Shown here in pieces: positions 1 to 10,700 of a stretch of DNA of 64,000 nt. The notes beneath the pieces were generated by a model that worked only from the letters and a program-made list of their open reading frames with translations, made no database searches and was not told the origin of the DNA. The number at the start of each line of letters is the position of its first letter. Positions within the stretch are counted from its first letter, which is position 1. Both the position numbers and the translations under genes were made by a program. This stretch comes from Theobroma cacao (taxonomy: Eukaryota; Streptophyta; Magnoliopsida; Malvales; Malvaceae): assembly GCF_000208745.1 (NCBI RefSeq), contig NC_030853.1, positions 22,276,029 through 22,340,028 of the forward strand. Direction: 5' to 3'.

Positions 1-1
1 G

Positions 2-850
2 GGTATTAAAATCATAAGATGTGATAGTGGCTTAATGCTAACACAAGAGCATTATGTTGAGAGACTACTTAAAAGGTTTGAACATTTTGATGTCACACTT
101 ATGAGTACTCCTTATGATAGTAATATCCAATTAAAGAAAAATAAAGGTGATAGTGTAGCTCAGTTTGAGTGTGCACAGATTATTGGGAGTTTGATGCATT
201 TGATGAATTATACTCGACCAGATATAGCTTATGATGTATGTAGATTGAACAGATATACACAAAGTCCTAATAGAGATCATTGGACTGCCTTGAGTAAGGT
301 GATGAAATATTTGAAAGGTACCATAAACTATGGTATTTTATATAATGGATTTTTTGCTGTATTAGAAGGATACAGTGATGCTAACTGGATCTCAGATTCA
401 GATGAGACGAAATCTACAAGTGGTTATGTATTCACCCTTGGTGGGGGTGCTATAACTTGGAAATCAGCCAAACAAATAATAATTGCTAAATCTACAATTG
501 AGTCAGAATTTGTAGCTTTAGAGTTGGCTGGTAATGAGGCTGAGTGGTTGAGAAACCTCTTAGCAGATATTCTATTGGGAATGGAACCAACACCTTTTGT
601 GTCCATGCATTGTGATTGCCAAGCGACAATAGCCATTGGAAAAAATAAAACTTTCAACGGTAAATATAGACACATTCGTTTGAGACATGATGTAGTAAAG
701 CATCTGCTTAGAGATGGAATTATATCCATTAATTATGTGAAGTCAGAGTTGAATTTGGTCGATCCTCTGACTAAGCCCCTGGGAAGAAAATTAGATAATG
801 CTACATCGAGGAGAATGGGACTTAAGCCAAATGAGGAAATCAACAAATAA
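2..850 (+). CDS. Ty1/copia Pol polyprotein, C-terminal part (RT end + RNase H), 5'-truncated by window edge
   Basis: This is the C-terminal end of a copia polyprotein. The reading frame is already open at the window edge ([18 protein letters not shown]), so the ATG at 35 is internal. About 280 codons run without a stop to TAA at 848-850. The first part is the end of the reverse transcriptase and its connection ([16 protein letters not shown]). The rest is a copia-type RNase H with the expected acidic residues in [16 protein letters not shown] and DCQATI, ending in a [12 protein letters not shown] tail. This is the familiar Tnt1-like layout. The intact frame suggests fairly recent activity. 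The 5' LTR, gag, protease, integrase and most of RT lie outside the window. Confidence 0.93.
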   Translation, partial: GIKIIRCDSGLMLTQEHYVERLLKRFEHFDVTLMSTPYDSNIQLKKNKGDSVAQFECAQIIGSLMHLMNYTRPDIAYDVCRLNRYTQSPNRDHWTALSKVMKYLKGTINYGILYNGFFAVLEGYSDANWISDSDETKSTSGYVFTLGGGAITWKSAKQIIIAKSTIESEFVALELAGNEAEWLRNLLADILLGMEPTPFVSMHCDCQATIAIGKNKTFNGKYRHIRLRHDVVKHLLRDGIISINYVKSELNLVDPLTKPLGRKLDNATSRRMGLKPNEEINK

Positions 851-1407
851 TAGTAACCCAACCTATGTGATTGGAAATCCCATGAATTAGGTTCATATGG
901 GTAATAACAAGTTATTTGTTGATAAATTAATGCACTGTTGAAATTATTGTCCCTCTTATGGTGTGTAAGTAGTGCAAAACTACAATGTAAGAGAGGTTGA
1001 GTTAAACTCTTAATGCATTCCATGTTCCTTATGGGTAGTGTATTATACTGCAGTATACACTTGATGAAATCAACCTATATAAGTGTGGAGTGGGGCCGCT
1101 CCTATGAGAATTATGGCAAATTCTCTAAAGCACTTATGAATAACCAGGCACGCGCATGGCCTATTTGGGCAAAACCGCGTTGAATAGCAGAAATTATGGG
1201 GGTGTAATGTGATTGATGAAAACTATATTTCATATAAAGAATTTTGGTTAATATAAGTTACAAACTTAACCAAAATTCTGTGACTTATATTTCATTCTTT
1301 CTAGGGGTGGTTCATAGCTTAAAAGGCACCAGTCACGATGCATTACATTCAAATGAAATTTGACCCAGTAAAACTTCTTATAAAACCTTATGAAATATGT
1401 GGGGGAT
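851..1407 (+). other. Copia 3' untranslated internal region with hairpins and polypurine tract
   Basis: This stretch lies between the Pol stop and the 3' LTR and has no coding signal. It contains a perfect 14-bp inverted repeat (1238-1251 with 1266-1279, 14-nt loop). The polypurine tract is GTGGGGGA at about 1399-1406, directly before the LTR. A second inverted repeat (1384-1397 with 1423-1436) straddles the tract and the LTR start. Confidence 0.7.
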
Positions 1408-2050
1408 TGTTGAAAAATAATGTATTTCATAAGGTTCAAACATCTCACATTACCAAAATACATAAAAGGTGAATGCCTTATATTGGGAAACCAACTATGG
1501 GTTTGTTGCAAGCAAGGAAAATGGAGTGGGCTCACGCGCACACAAAATTGGGCCAAACCTTTAGAAACTTCAGATTCCCCCTCCCCCGTGCGCGCCAGTA
1601 TACACGTGGGCTGTGCCTAAAGTCCAACTCTACTGTGCTTACCTCAATGTTTATCCTGGTTTTGCTCCAACGTGTGTTTGACTTGGTATAACTGACCAGG
1701 TTTTCCTCAACTCCTTGATCTGGTCACACCCTCACTCACAAGACACACCAAAGCTTTTCTTTTCTAAAGCTTTCTCCGTTACTTCCTTCTGCCTCTTTTC
1801 TTCTCTTAAGCTTTCTCTATTGGGTTTTCTTCTTTTTTCCTTTCTGTTGTTCTTGTCATCCCTTAATAGTTTATACAAACTATAAAGAATGATCTGTTGA
1901 ATCCTGAAGGATAACCGTTACAGTCCTTTTGCACTGAGTTTTATACTCCGAAGGAGCGAAAATTATCCTTAAGGACAATGATATCACGCCTTAGATCAAT
2001 TACTGTTTTTACTAATTTTATATTTTTTTGTTTCTAATATTTTTCTAACA
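1408..2050 (+). repeat. 3' LTR of the copia element (643 bp)
   Basis: The LTR begins TGTTGAAAAATA right after the polypurine tract and ends TATTTTTCTAACA. The two ends are near-perfect inverted copies of each other, which fixes both boundaries from sequence alone. Small open frames inside (for example 1420-1620) are not genes. The five bases after the end are GTATT, which should be the target duplication; the matching copy beyond the 5' LTR is outside the window. Confidence 0.85.
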
Positions 2051-2365
2051 GTATTGACCTGACATAGGAAGGCGGTGATACCAGGAACAGATAATTCAGA
2101 TCGATTACAGCGATGCTTGGCAGCATGCTTACAATGTCATGACACGACGTTCTTCACTGTTTATTTAATAAATATTCTTGAATATTGCATTGATGATCAT
2201 AGCTTTTGCCTCAAAGCATTCTAGTGACTCGTCCAAGTTCTCTTGAATGAGAGCTGGGAGAGTGGTCACGGGCTCTTTAAGTTCTCTCTCTCTCTCTCTC
2301 TCTCTCTCTCCAATTGAATTAGTGGTAAAAGAGAAATTCCAACAAAATGTTGCAACAATGAGGTT
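2051..2365. other. Flank and 3' UTR of the CCR-like gene, with CT microsatellite
   Basis: There is no coding potential. A CT dinucleotide run lies at about 2282-2311. The part nearest 2366 is presumably the 3' UTR of the minus-strand CCR-like gene. Confidence 0.5.
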
Positions 2366-5017
2366 TCAACTTTTACAAGACAACCGTTGAGAGGCCTGAA
2401 ATAAGAGGGTGGCGAGCTTTGAATTGCTAATTTTGCTTGGAATTTCTTCACCTTCATCTTCCGATAAGAGTCCATGTCTTTCTCCTGACAACAAACCCTG
2501 CATCTTCAGCCCATTTTCCAGCTCTATGGCCTCATTTAATCTTCTTACTACTCTTTCAAAGCAAAAATATCGTCCAGAAGCCCCATAATCCATGGCTTCA
2601 TAAACATGGACATGTGCTTCAGCCACTTTCTTCACATCTGAAATTGCTAAGTAGCCTTGTTGTAGCATGATCTGGCCTCCTGTGTACCAAATATAGCCAT
2701 GGTAACTTAATTAATACACAATAAAAATATAAACTCAAAGCAAGGCAGATGATTAAATGCGATATTTTGCACAATCTTGAGCTTTATGTAGTTGTAAATG
2801 TTCGATTAATGTATGTACCTTTAAGGTATGGTATAGAAGTTTCTTTGTGAGCAGTTGGAAATGTGGGAGCCATGAGAAGACCAGGGCATAAAGTAACAAG
2901 TTTTACTTTTAGTTCTCCTGCCTTCATCCAAGCAACTTTCTCAGCCTTGGTGTTACCCAAAGCAAGCCAGAGCTGTTAGCCAAAACAAAGAATACCGTAA
3001 GTATTTGGAGCTCAGGGCTAAATTTAGAACTGTAGGACAAGAAGCAAAATGGTAATATAAAGAGGATGAAGGTTCCTTTAATTGTAATTCAAGGGGGGGA
3101 ATTCTCCAAAAAGAGATGTTAGGAAGAAGAAAGGCAATACCAGATATAAATGTGAGATAAGATATAACCAGGAAAAAAAAGATACTGTTCCAATACATGT
3201 TTAGATAAGAGGGTTCAGGATGTAACCAGCTAAGCGTAGTTCTTGTGGTAGTCCCAATGACAGAGACATGAAGTACCTTATTTTCTCTGCAAAATTCCTC
3301 ACTGCTCCAACAGCTCTCATCAATGGTCCTATCTATATTGTCGTTTCTCCAAATAGATGCTAGAAGAGAAGATGTGAAGATACACCTCTTTATATAGGCT
3401 GCCTTAGCACAAGCTTTCATGACATTCCTTGCCCCTTCAGTCTCAAGAAATGCCATTTGTTCCTGAAATCATCAAGCAAAGTTGTCAGTTGCACAAATTA
3501 CCAAAAGCAGAGAAAGTCACAAAGCTACTTGCTAGAAAATCACATGCAGCAGATGTTGCTGCTCCAATCCCATTGTGAAGGAAAACCAGAATTAATCTAT
3601 GCATGTGGTAAAGTCCTTTCTCGTTGTGCATTTTCAGTTAGCATTGAGGAGTCGATATGTTCTTGTCGATAATACTAATACAATGCTGCCATCTGCCTAC
3701 TAGCATAACCTCTCCTGAAGATTGCTATGCCTATTAATTTGGAACACCAAGCATGGAAAGCTGATGTCACTATATCAGCCTTAACTTACTAAGAAGAATT
3801 TCAAGGCCACTCTCAGGAATCAATATCAGAAGTCAACCACTTGTTCTTCATTTTCAGATTAAACATAATTGGACATTAGTTCTGCATAAATCAAGAAATT
3901 CTTCTTGGCAAGTTAGTGGTAAGAAGACTAGATGAACTGAAATATAGTGGTCCAGTTTTTAAGTAGTGAAAACACAAAATAAACGTACCGAATAACCAGA
4001 GATCCCATGTGGATCAATGAAGGAGGACGTATGAAAAACAGCATGGCAGCCTCTAAAAGCATCACAGAGACTTTCTGAATCTTCTATCTTTGCTACCACC
4101 ACACTTTCCAATAGATTTAACTCTTCCACCCCCATCAGATCTTTCACATCTTCAAATTCCGCTGTTCAATGGAAAAACAAAGCTGGTTTGCAGAAGAACA
4201 TCGTTGTTGTAACAATATTTAACTAAGAAAATAAAGATGCCATAAATTAGCTAGGGGTCCTCCAAAATATTGACATGATGTTGGTCATTGGAGTAAAGAG
4301 ACGGTTTCAAGCTGAACTGGTCATTGGAGTAAAGGATGTCAGAGTTTTCTTTTCCTTTTTTTCTTCTCTGTTGTCCTCTCAAATGGCGACCAGAACATAT
4401 GAAAGGAACATAATGAAGAGATGCATTCAGAAAACCCCTACCATGGTATCTATTTTCAAAGACCAATATTAGGAAGGTACAAGGGAAAATTCTTTTGCAG
4501 GGATACAAACTGAATATTGCATTAACTTGAACCATTTATTTTGTTCTGAGCGCATATCAATCCGCTCAACAAGGGCTGGTTTCCCATGTTACAAATTCAA
4601 CAGTTTCTGCAACCATGGATGTTTACTGACTGCTTCAGGAGTCAGGACTGGCGAGCCACTCTATTGACTAATAAAACCTAAACATAATTGCAATTTCGGA
4701 AACAGGGAAAAGAAGAATTGGCATAAAGAACTTATATAAAATCCATTTCCTCCTGCAACTGTGTTTTATTGCTTGCAGAAAAAAAAATTAACATACTTTG
4801 ACTAATTACCTTCATGTTGAATGGTGACTCGAACAAGGTAACTACGAGCCAATAGCTCCTTCACAATGCAAGAACCTAAGTAAGAGTTCCCACTAGTCAC
4901 ACATATCAGTTTCTTCTCTCTTGCACTCAAACTAGAACTAAAAATATTCCCGACACACTTTTGCTCCTTTCCTAAAACAGGCACCAAGAATGGTTTTGGA
5001 ACCGCCACTTCTTTCAT
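2366..5017 (-). CDS. Cinnamoyl-CoA reductase-like (SNL6-type) Rossmann-fold protein, probably catalytically impaired
   Basis: Five exons join in frame with GT-AG introns: 5017-4810, 4161-3989, 3462-3277, 2972-2819 and 2679-2366 (1035 nt, 344 aa). The protein belongs to the extended short-chain dehydrogenase group containing cinnamoyl-CoA and dihydroflavonol reductases. The nucleotide-binding turn is VTSGNSYLGS at about residues 40-49. FTSSLLASIW in exon 3 matches the region carrying the catalytic Ser. In active relatives the next exon carries YxxxK; here it reads LWLALGNTKAEK, with Leu192 and Asn196 at the Tyr and Lys positions. CPGLLMAP and the C-terminal region with EAHVHVYEA look normal. 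An ATG with a preceding CT-rich leader sets the start. The family assignment is firm, but any enzymatic activity is doubtful. The closest relatives I can think of are SNL6-like proteins. Confidence 0.88.
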
Positions 5018-5137
5018 CTCTCTGTCTCTCTGTCTCTCTCTAAAAAGGTCTGAACTTTATATCTGAGGGGCCTGTTGCAGGGTAGATGGAGAATATTAGA
5101 TGGAAAGACACGAGGGTGGTAAGTGGAGGCTCCACTC

Positions 5138-6476
5138 TAGGATGACCAAAACTAATTCAAGACCAATTATCTACTTAAATCAAATACAATTTAAATAAAA
5201 TAATTTGATTTAATTGATCCATTAGATCAATTGGTCTAAAATATTTGATCTAATTAATTTGTTGATTAGTTCTTGATTTTAAAATTTTAGACCAATCTAT
5301 CCAAAAATCAAACTAATTTTTTATATATTTATATCATATATATTTTTTTATATATTAAAAATAATTGATAATAAACTTTTTTTTATAATTAGGGGAGAAG
5401 AAATTCGAACCTTACTCTTTAAATAGAAGGATCATATACTAACTAATGAATCAAATACTCAGAGTGCTAATTGATAGTAAACTTAATTAAAAATATACTT
5501 AAAATATATTAAGTATTATACGTACATATATAAATCATAATCATAGTAATTTAATATCAGTATATATATATATATTTATTTATTAATAAATCTATATTAA
5601 TATAAAATTACAAATTATATATTTAAATGATATAATTTATATGTTAATATTATAATATATTATAGTAAATATCCTACATATTAATATATTATAATTAATA
5701 CACCTTAATAATATTTTGTAATATAAAATGGTATGAATATATATAATTGTATAAATAATATATATTTAATTTATATATAAACAATACTGTAACTTATAAT
5801 AGACTTTATTTATATNATTAGTTATAATTTATACAAACTTTGATATAAAACATTATAACATATAAGTTATGCCATTAATTATATATATATATATATATTT
5901 ATAAATTATAATAAAGTCATATACTATATATACATATATTCAATTTATACATAAGTATTATTATAACTTATAATAGACTTTATTTATATGATTATATAAA
6001 ACATTTTAACATATAATTTGTATCATTAATTATATATATATATAATAATGTAATATTATATATATATTTTATTTATACATAAGCATTACTATAACTTATA
6101 ATAAACTTTATTTATATGATTACGCTCAATAAGTTTATTAGCTCTCACCTTAGATTTTATAACATATTATTTATAATTAGTTGTTATTTATATAAACTTT
6201 GATATAAAATATTATAACATATAAGTTATATCATTAATTTTATATATATAATTATAGATAAAGTTTATTAGTTTTAATATTATAATTTATAAAAAAAATG
6301 ATAAAATTTTAATCCATTGATTCAAAATCGGACTAACTAAATTAATTCTATACTTGATCAATTTGATCTTTCATTAAATTTGATCAATTTTAATAAATTT
6401 TTTATAAATAATTGATCTATTTGATCCTTAACTATAATAAACCAAATCACCCAATTTATCTATTTACTCACCCTTA
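5138..6476. mobile_element. AT-rich element with hAT-like terminal features (candidate)
   Basis: About 1.34 kb of very AT-rich DNA has loosely inverted ends: TAGGATGACCAAAAC on the left, and on the right the reverse complement reads TAAGGGTGAGTAAATAG. The flanking octamers are CTCCACTC and CTCTACAC, matching at 6 of 8 positions, as an old 8-bp target duplication would. The interior repeats diverged blocks: a 25-bp motif starting AACTTATAATA recurs at 5791, 5965 and 6093. No transposase frame is visible. One ambiguous base is at 5816. Confidence 0.4.
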
Positions 6477-7747
6477 CTCTACACAGTAAAGACGCATACA
6501 TCATTTTCATCTTTCGCAAATTGTATAGTTCATTGATGTGACACTTGGCCCCATGCAAGTCGGCCTACGAATTAATTCCCAAGCTAATTCACATGCTGTC
6601 GTAGGACAAGATATCTAGAATGTAATGATAGACCTTGTGCAGGACGCCAGCGACAAAGTTTTTATTCCACCGAGTTGTTAACAGATAAGAGATAATTGAT
6701 GAGATTAGAGAATAATGAGGTTGATTTAAATATCAAGATAAGGTTTTAACAGGTTAACTTGTGGCTGCCATGCACTTAGTCAAGTCGTAGGCTCGCAACC
6801 AATTGATCAACACTGTCAACCGTAGGCTGGCAGGGCTACATAAATCAGATAACAATCAAGTGCACATCCAAAATCAGGGGCAGGTCGCCATCTGGGTTTT
6901 AATCTAAGAACCAATTTAGGAACAGGTCACCATCTGGGCTGTTTTCTCCTTTTTGCTTCTTAAACCAACTCCTATGAGCGAGAATAAAGACCTCCGGCGA
7001 CAAGCTTGGCGACTGTTGCTACTGTTGCAGCCAACAAGTCCAATCCCAGATAGGCATGGCTAGACAGAAGTTGTTTTCCCATGACCTAAAGGGCATGGCT
7101 TTTCAAAAGATGGGATGAACGCATCTAAATTCATGGACAATCAGTTTCTTATCACGGTTCTTGTCTACAATAATTTGATGAGTGGGAATCTAAATGTTCA
7201 GTTCTCATCACCTATTACAATCCTATATATAGTGGGGCAGTAAGATTTGCTGGGAATTAGGATTAAAAGGTAGTAATAACTTACATATTAAACAAAGCCT
7301 TTTACAGTTTTTCTTTTCATTTCTCCATGTGCAGAACAAAATTCATGAATCATGAGTAATAAATGAGAAAAAGAAACTTACATTGAATTAATAAATATCA
7401 ATACAAAGAAAGGATGTATGAATGAATCTAAATCATAGAAAATACAAGCACAGGCATTCTTACAAGAAAATCAGGTAACCTTCTTTTCTTTTCTTTTCTT
7501 TTTTTTTTTCAAAAATCACGTGAGCTAGTAGTAAAAAAAGGGTTAAAAGGAACAAAATGCACAATCTTACACATCAAGTGAGCAGCAAGACCATTCCATG
7601 ATCTCGGTCTTTAATCTCATCCAAAATTGAGAGGAACAGGCATCCCCTTTACACTTTGATGCAGTTACACTCTTGAGTCATAGGGTTCAATTTGCTTATA
7701 ATTGTAAGCATTGAACTCATCCGTTTTGCTTTACATCCAAGATATGT
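6477..7747. other. Intergenic, including the probable 3' UTR of the PERK gene
   Basis: I see no credible coding frame, RNA gene or clear repeat in this stretch. The last few hundred bases before 7747 are probably the 3' UTR of the minus-strand receptor kinase. Confidence 0.4.
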
Positions 7748-10700
7748 TTAAGGCATTAGCGTGCTACGCTCCCTGTGCTCTCGACTCCAGCTACTCTGAT
7801 TCCCATGATCTCGACTCCTCCAGCTACCCTGACTACCATCTTCTTGACTTCTCCAACTGCTCTGGCTGTGATTAAAGAAACTAGAGCTATATTCTTGACT
7901 GCCAAATGCTAACCTCTGAAACATTCTAATTTGTGCAGATTGTTGTGCTGAATCAAAAACTTCACTTTGGCCAGGTTTCATTCCATTTGTGAGATCTGAT
8001 GACTCATCCAATGAGTCTAGAGCTCTCACCACCTAAGATTTGAATGTCAAAAAATCCATGTGTAAGCCAAACATGTTAGTATAGAAATTTACAAATTACT
8101 CAAAACATATTTACCTGACTCATTCTTGGCCTTTTAGCTGCTGAATGTCGCACACAAGCCGCAGCTGCCTCAATCATTCGAAACATTTCATGAGCCACAT
8201 AGTTTTTTTCCAGCCTTGGATCCACCAACTCTTCAAATTCTTGATGTTCAATTGCTTCAGCAAGCAATGGCCGAGCCTGAGTAACAAGTTTGAATCATAT
8301 TAAACTGTTGGGTATTGGAACCTTGCCACAGGTTCCATTACATAAGATATGAATGGTTGACATTGTAACAATTTGGTTTAGTATATTTTGGAATTCTTTG
8401 TGCAACACTGCAATGGATTTGGGTTTTTTGAGTTTTATTCAGAAGAAAATCAAAATTCTTAAAGATTTGACCAGTATAAGATTTTAAACTTAAGGCAACG
8501 CCAAATCTTATGAAGAAGTCAGACCAAAAGGCATGTTAAAGCAAGCACAAATTGTTGACAACACAAGACATAGCTGCATAACCTTACCCATTCAACCAGG
8601 CTCTCATCACCTAGGGGCTGAGAATCATCAACAGGCTTGCGCCCAGTAATTAACTCCAAGAGCACAACACCAAAGGAATAAACATCAGATTTTTCAGTTA
8701 ACTTGCCACTTGTTGCATACTCTGGAGCCATATATCTATAAAAGAACAATTTCATTTATCAGAATACCTGAATATGATATTTGATTATCACACATACATG
8801 TTTGCAGACCAAATAAAAGGGAAAAAAATGCAGTACACATCTAAAAATTATAGGATATAAAAAGCCTTTAAACCTCAACTATGTGCTTTTAATAGATCAA
8901 AGCAATAATATGCATATATAATATAGACCTCAACTGCTAGCTTACAACAAAGAGTACAAAATCTTTTATTATGCTTATGCACCAAAGAAGAAACAGAATT
9001 ATGCATAAGCACATGAAAGCTTAATTCTACTAGATATATCACAAACCAGCATATCAAGTTATCTTACCCAAAAGTTCCCATCACACGTGTGGTTACATGG
9101 GTATTTGAATCCAAAGCTAACTTTGCAAGCCCAAAATCCGAAACCTGTAAGCAGCAACATGAATTGTTAGACAGAAAGTTAGAGCGGCGAAAGGGAAATT
9201 AAAATAAAAAATATATATAGTTAGTAAAATTATAATGGTAAGAAATGTTAATAATTCTACAAATTACAGCAGAAATTCTAATAGTTCACAAAAGATGATA
9301 AGACATTCATAAGCATTGTCAAAGTACCCCAAAGCAATTCAAGATCAATATAACAGTGTACACAAATGTTTAGACTGTAGAAATGGCATACCCGAGCCTC
9401 AAAATTGCTGTCAAGAAGAATGTTTGATGACTTGATATCCCTGTGAATGATGCGAGGATGGCCTGATCGAAGCAAAATATTTATAAAAATTGTTGCATTA
9501 GAAGTTAGAATGGAAACTAAGTGAGGATTAGGAGAGGTATGATTTCAAGTATATGTTACTTTATATAGCATAGCAAACTTAGGTGTTGTTTGAACTCTAT
9601 TTTGTTGTCCTTATTCAGATAATTTAAGGGTTTGCACCATGCAGCATATGCCGAATTCTCAAAGTGAAAAAAAAATAAGGAAAAGAGAACAAATAGATTA
9701 CAGTCTTCATGGAGGTACGCTATCCCACGAGCTGCACCTGCAGCAACCTTGACTCGGACAGCCCAATCCATTACTGGCCTGCCTCTACCTGCAAAATTCC
9801 ATAAAAGTGCATAAAATTAAAACAAATCGATTACAGCCTTCATGTTTCTGTTATCCCTCATCTTCTATTCAAGGTATAGGTGGATACTCATGCGTATGTG
9901 ATGTGAGTTGGGAGAGGACAAGGGAACTTCCCAACTAAAGTACAGATGGTCAAGCAGTGTGGGTCCAAACAAGTTAATGGACAGGAATCCTCTTAGAAAG
10001 TAGGTAAAAATATCCATCATGTCAGTTGATTTTGTACCATACATATACCTCATGTGCAACCTACTAAAATTATATCTGACTTCATCATAAACAGAGAATG
10101 CTTCTAGAGGACAGAAGTACTTAAAGAGTTTAAGATCATTCCTCCTTTGAGGTCAGAACATGTCTTACCATGGAGATGGTAATGAAGGGTGTTGTTCGGG
10201 ACATAATCATAGACAAGCAGTCTTTGATGCTCTGATATACAGTACCCCACCAGTGAAACCAAATGGCGATGATGTACTCGGCTAATAATCTCAACTTCTG
10301 CTCTGAACTCCCGCTCCCCCTGCCCACCACCAATCTTTAGCTGCTTTACAGCTACTTCTCTACCATCTGTGAGGATACCTTTGTATACACAACCAAATCC
10401 ACCTTCACCCAATAGATTATGTTCTGAAAACCCATCTGTTGCCCGGACTAGTTCTTCATATGCGAACCATGACCTGGAATTATTGACCCCACCAGGCTCT
10501 GACGGTGAATAAAAACCACTTTTAGAACCACTTCCCATTAGTTGATGTGGAGATTGCGGCCTTAAAAATACTGAATCTGCAGAGCAATGCAAGTTCAGAT
10601 ATTACTATACAGCATTTATTGAAGTAATATTCAGTTATAGCCAGAAAAATTAAAAGAAGGAATCGAAATGCTCAAGTATTATATGACTTCAGAATCCCCT

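Noticed and set aside
2066..2100. GTGATACCAGG, resembling the complement of a tRNA-Met primer-binding site
   Set aside because: It is not adjacent to the LTR end in the required orientation; the LTR here is the 3' one, so no primer site is expected.
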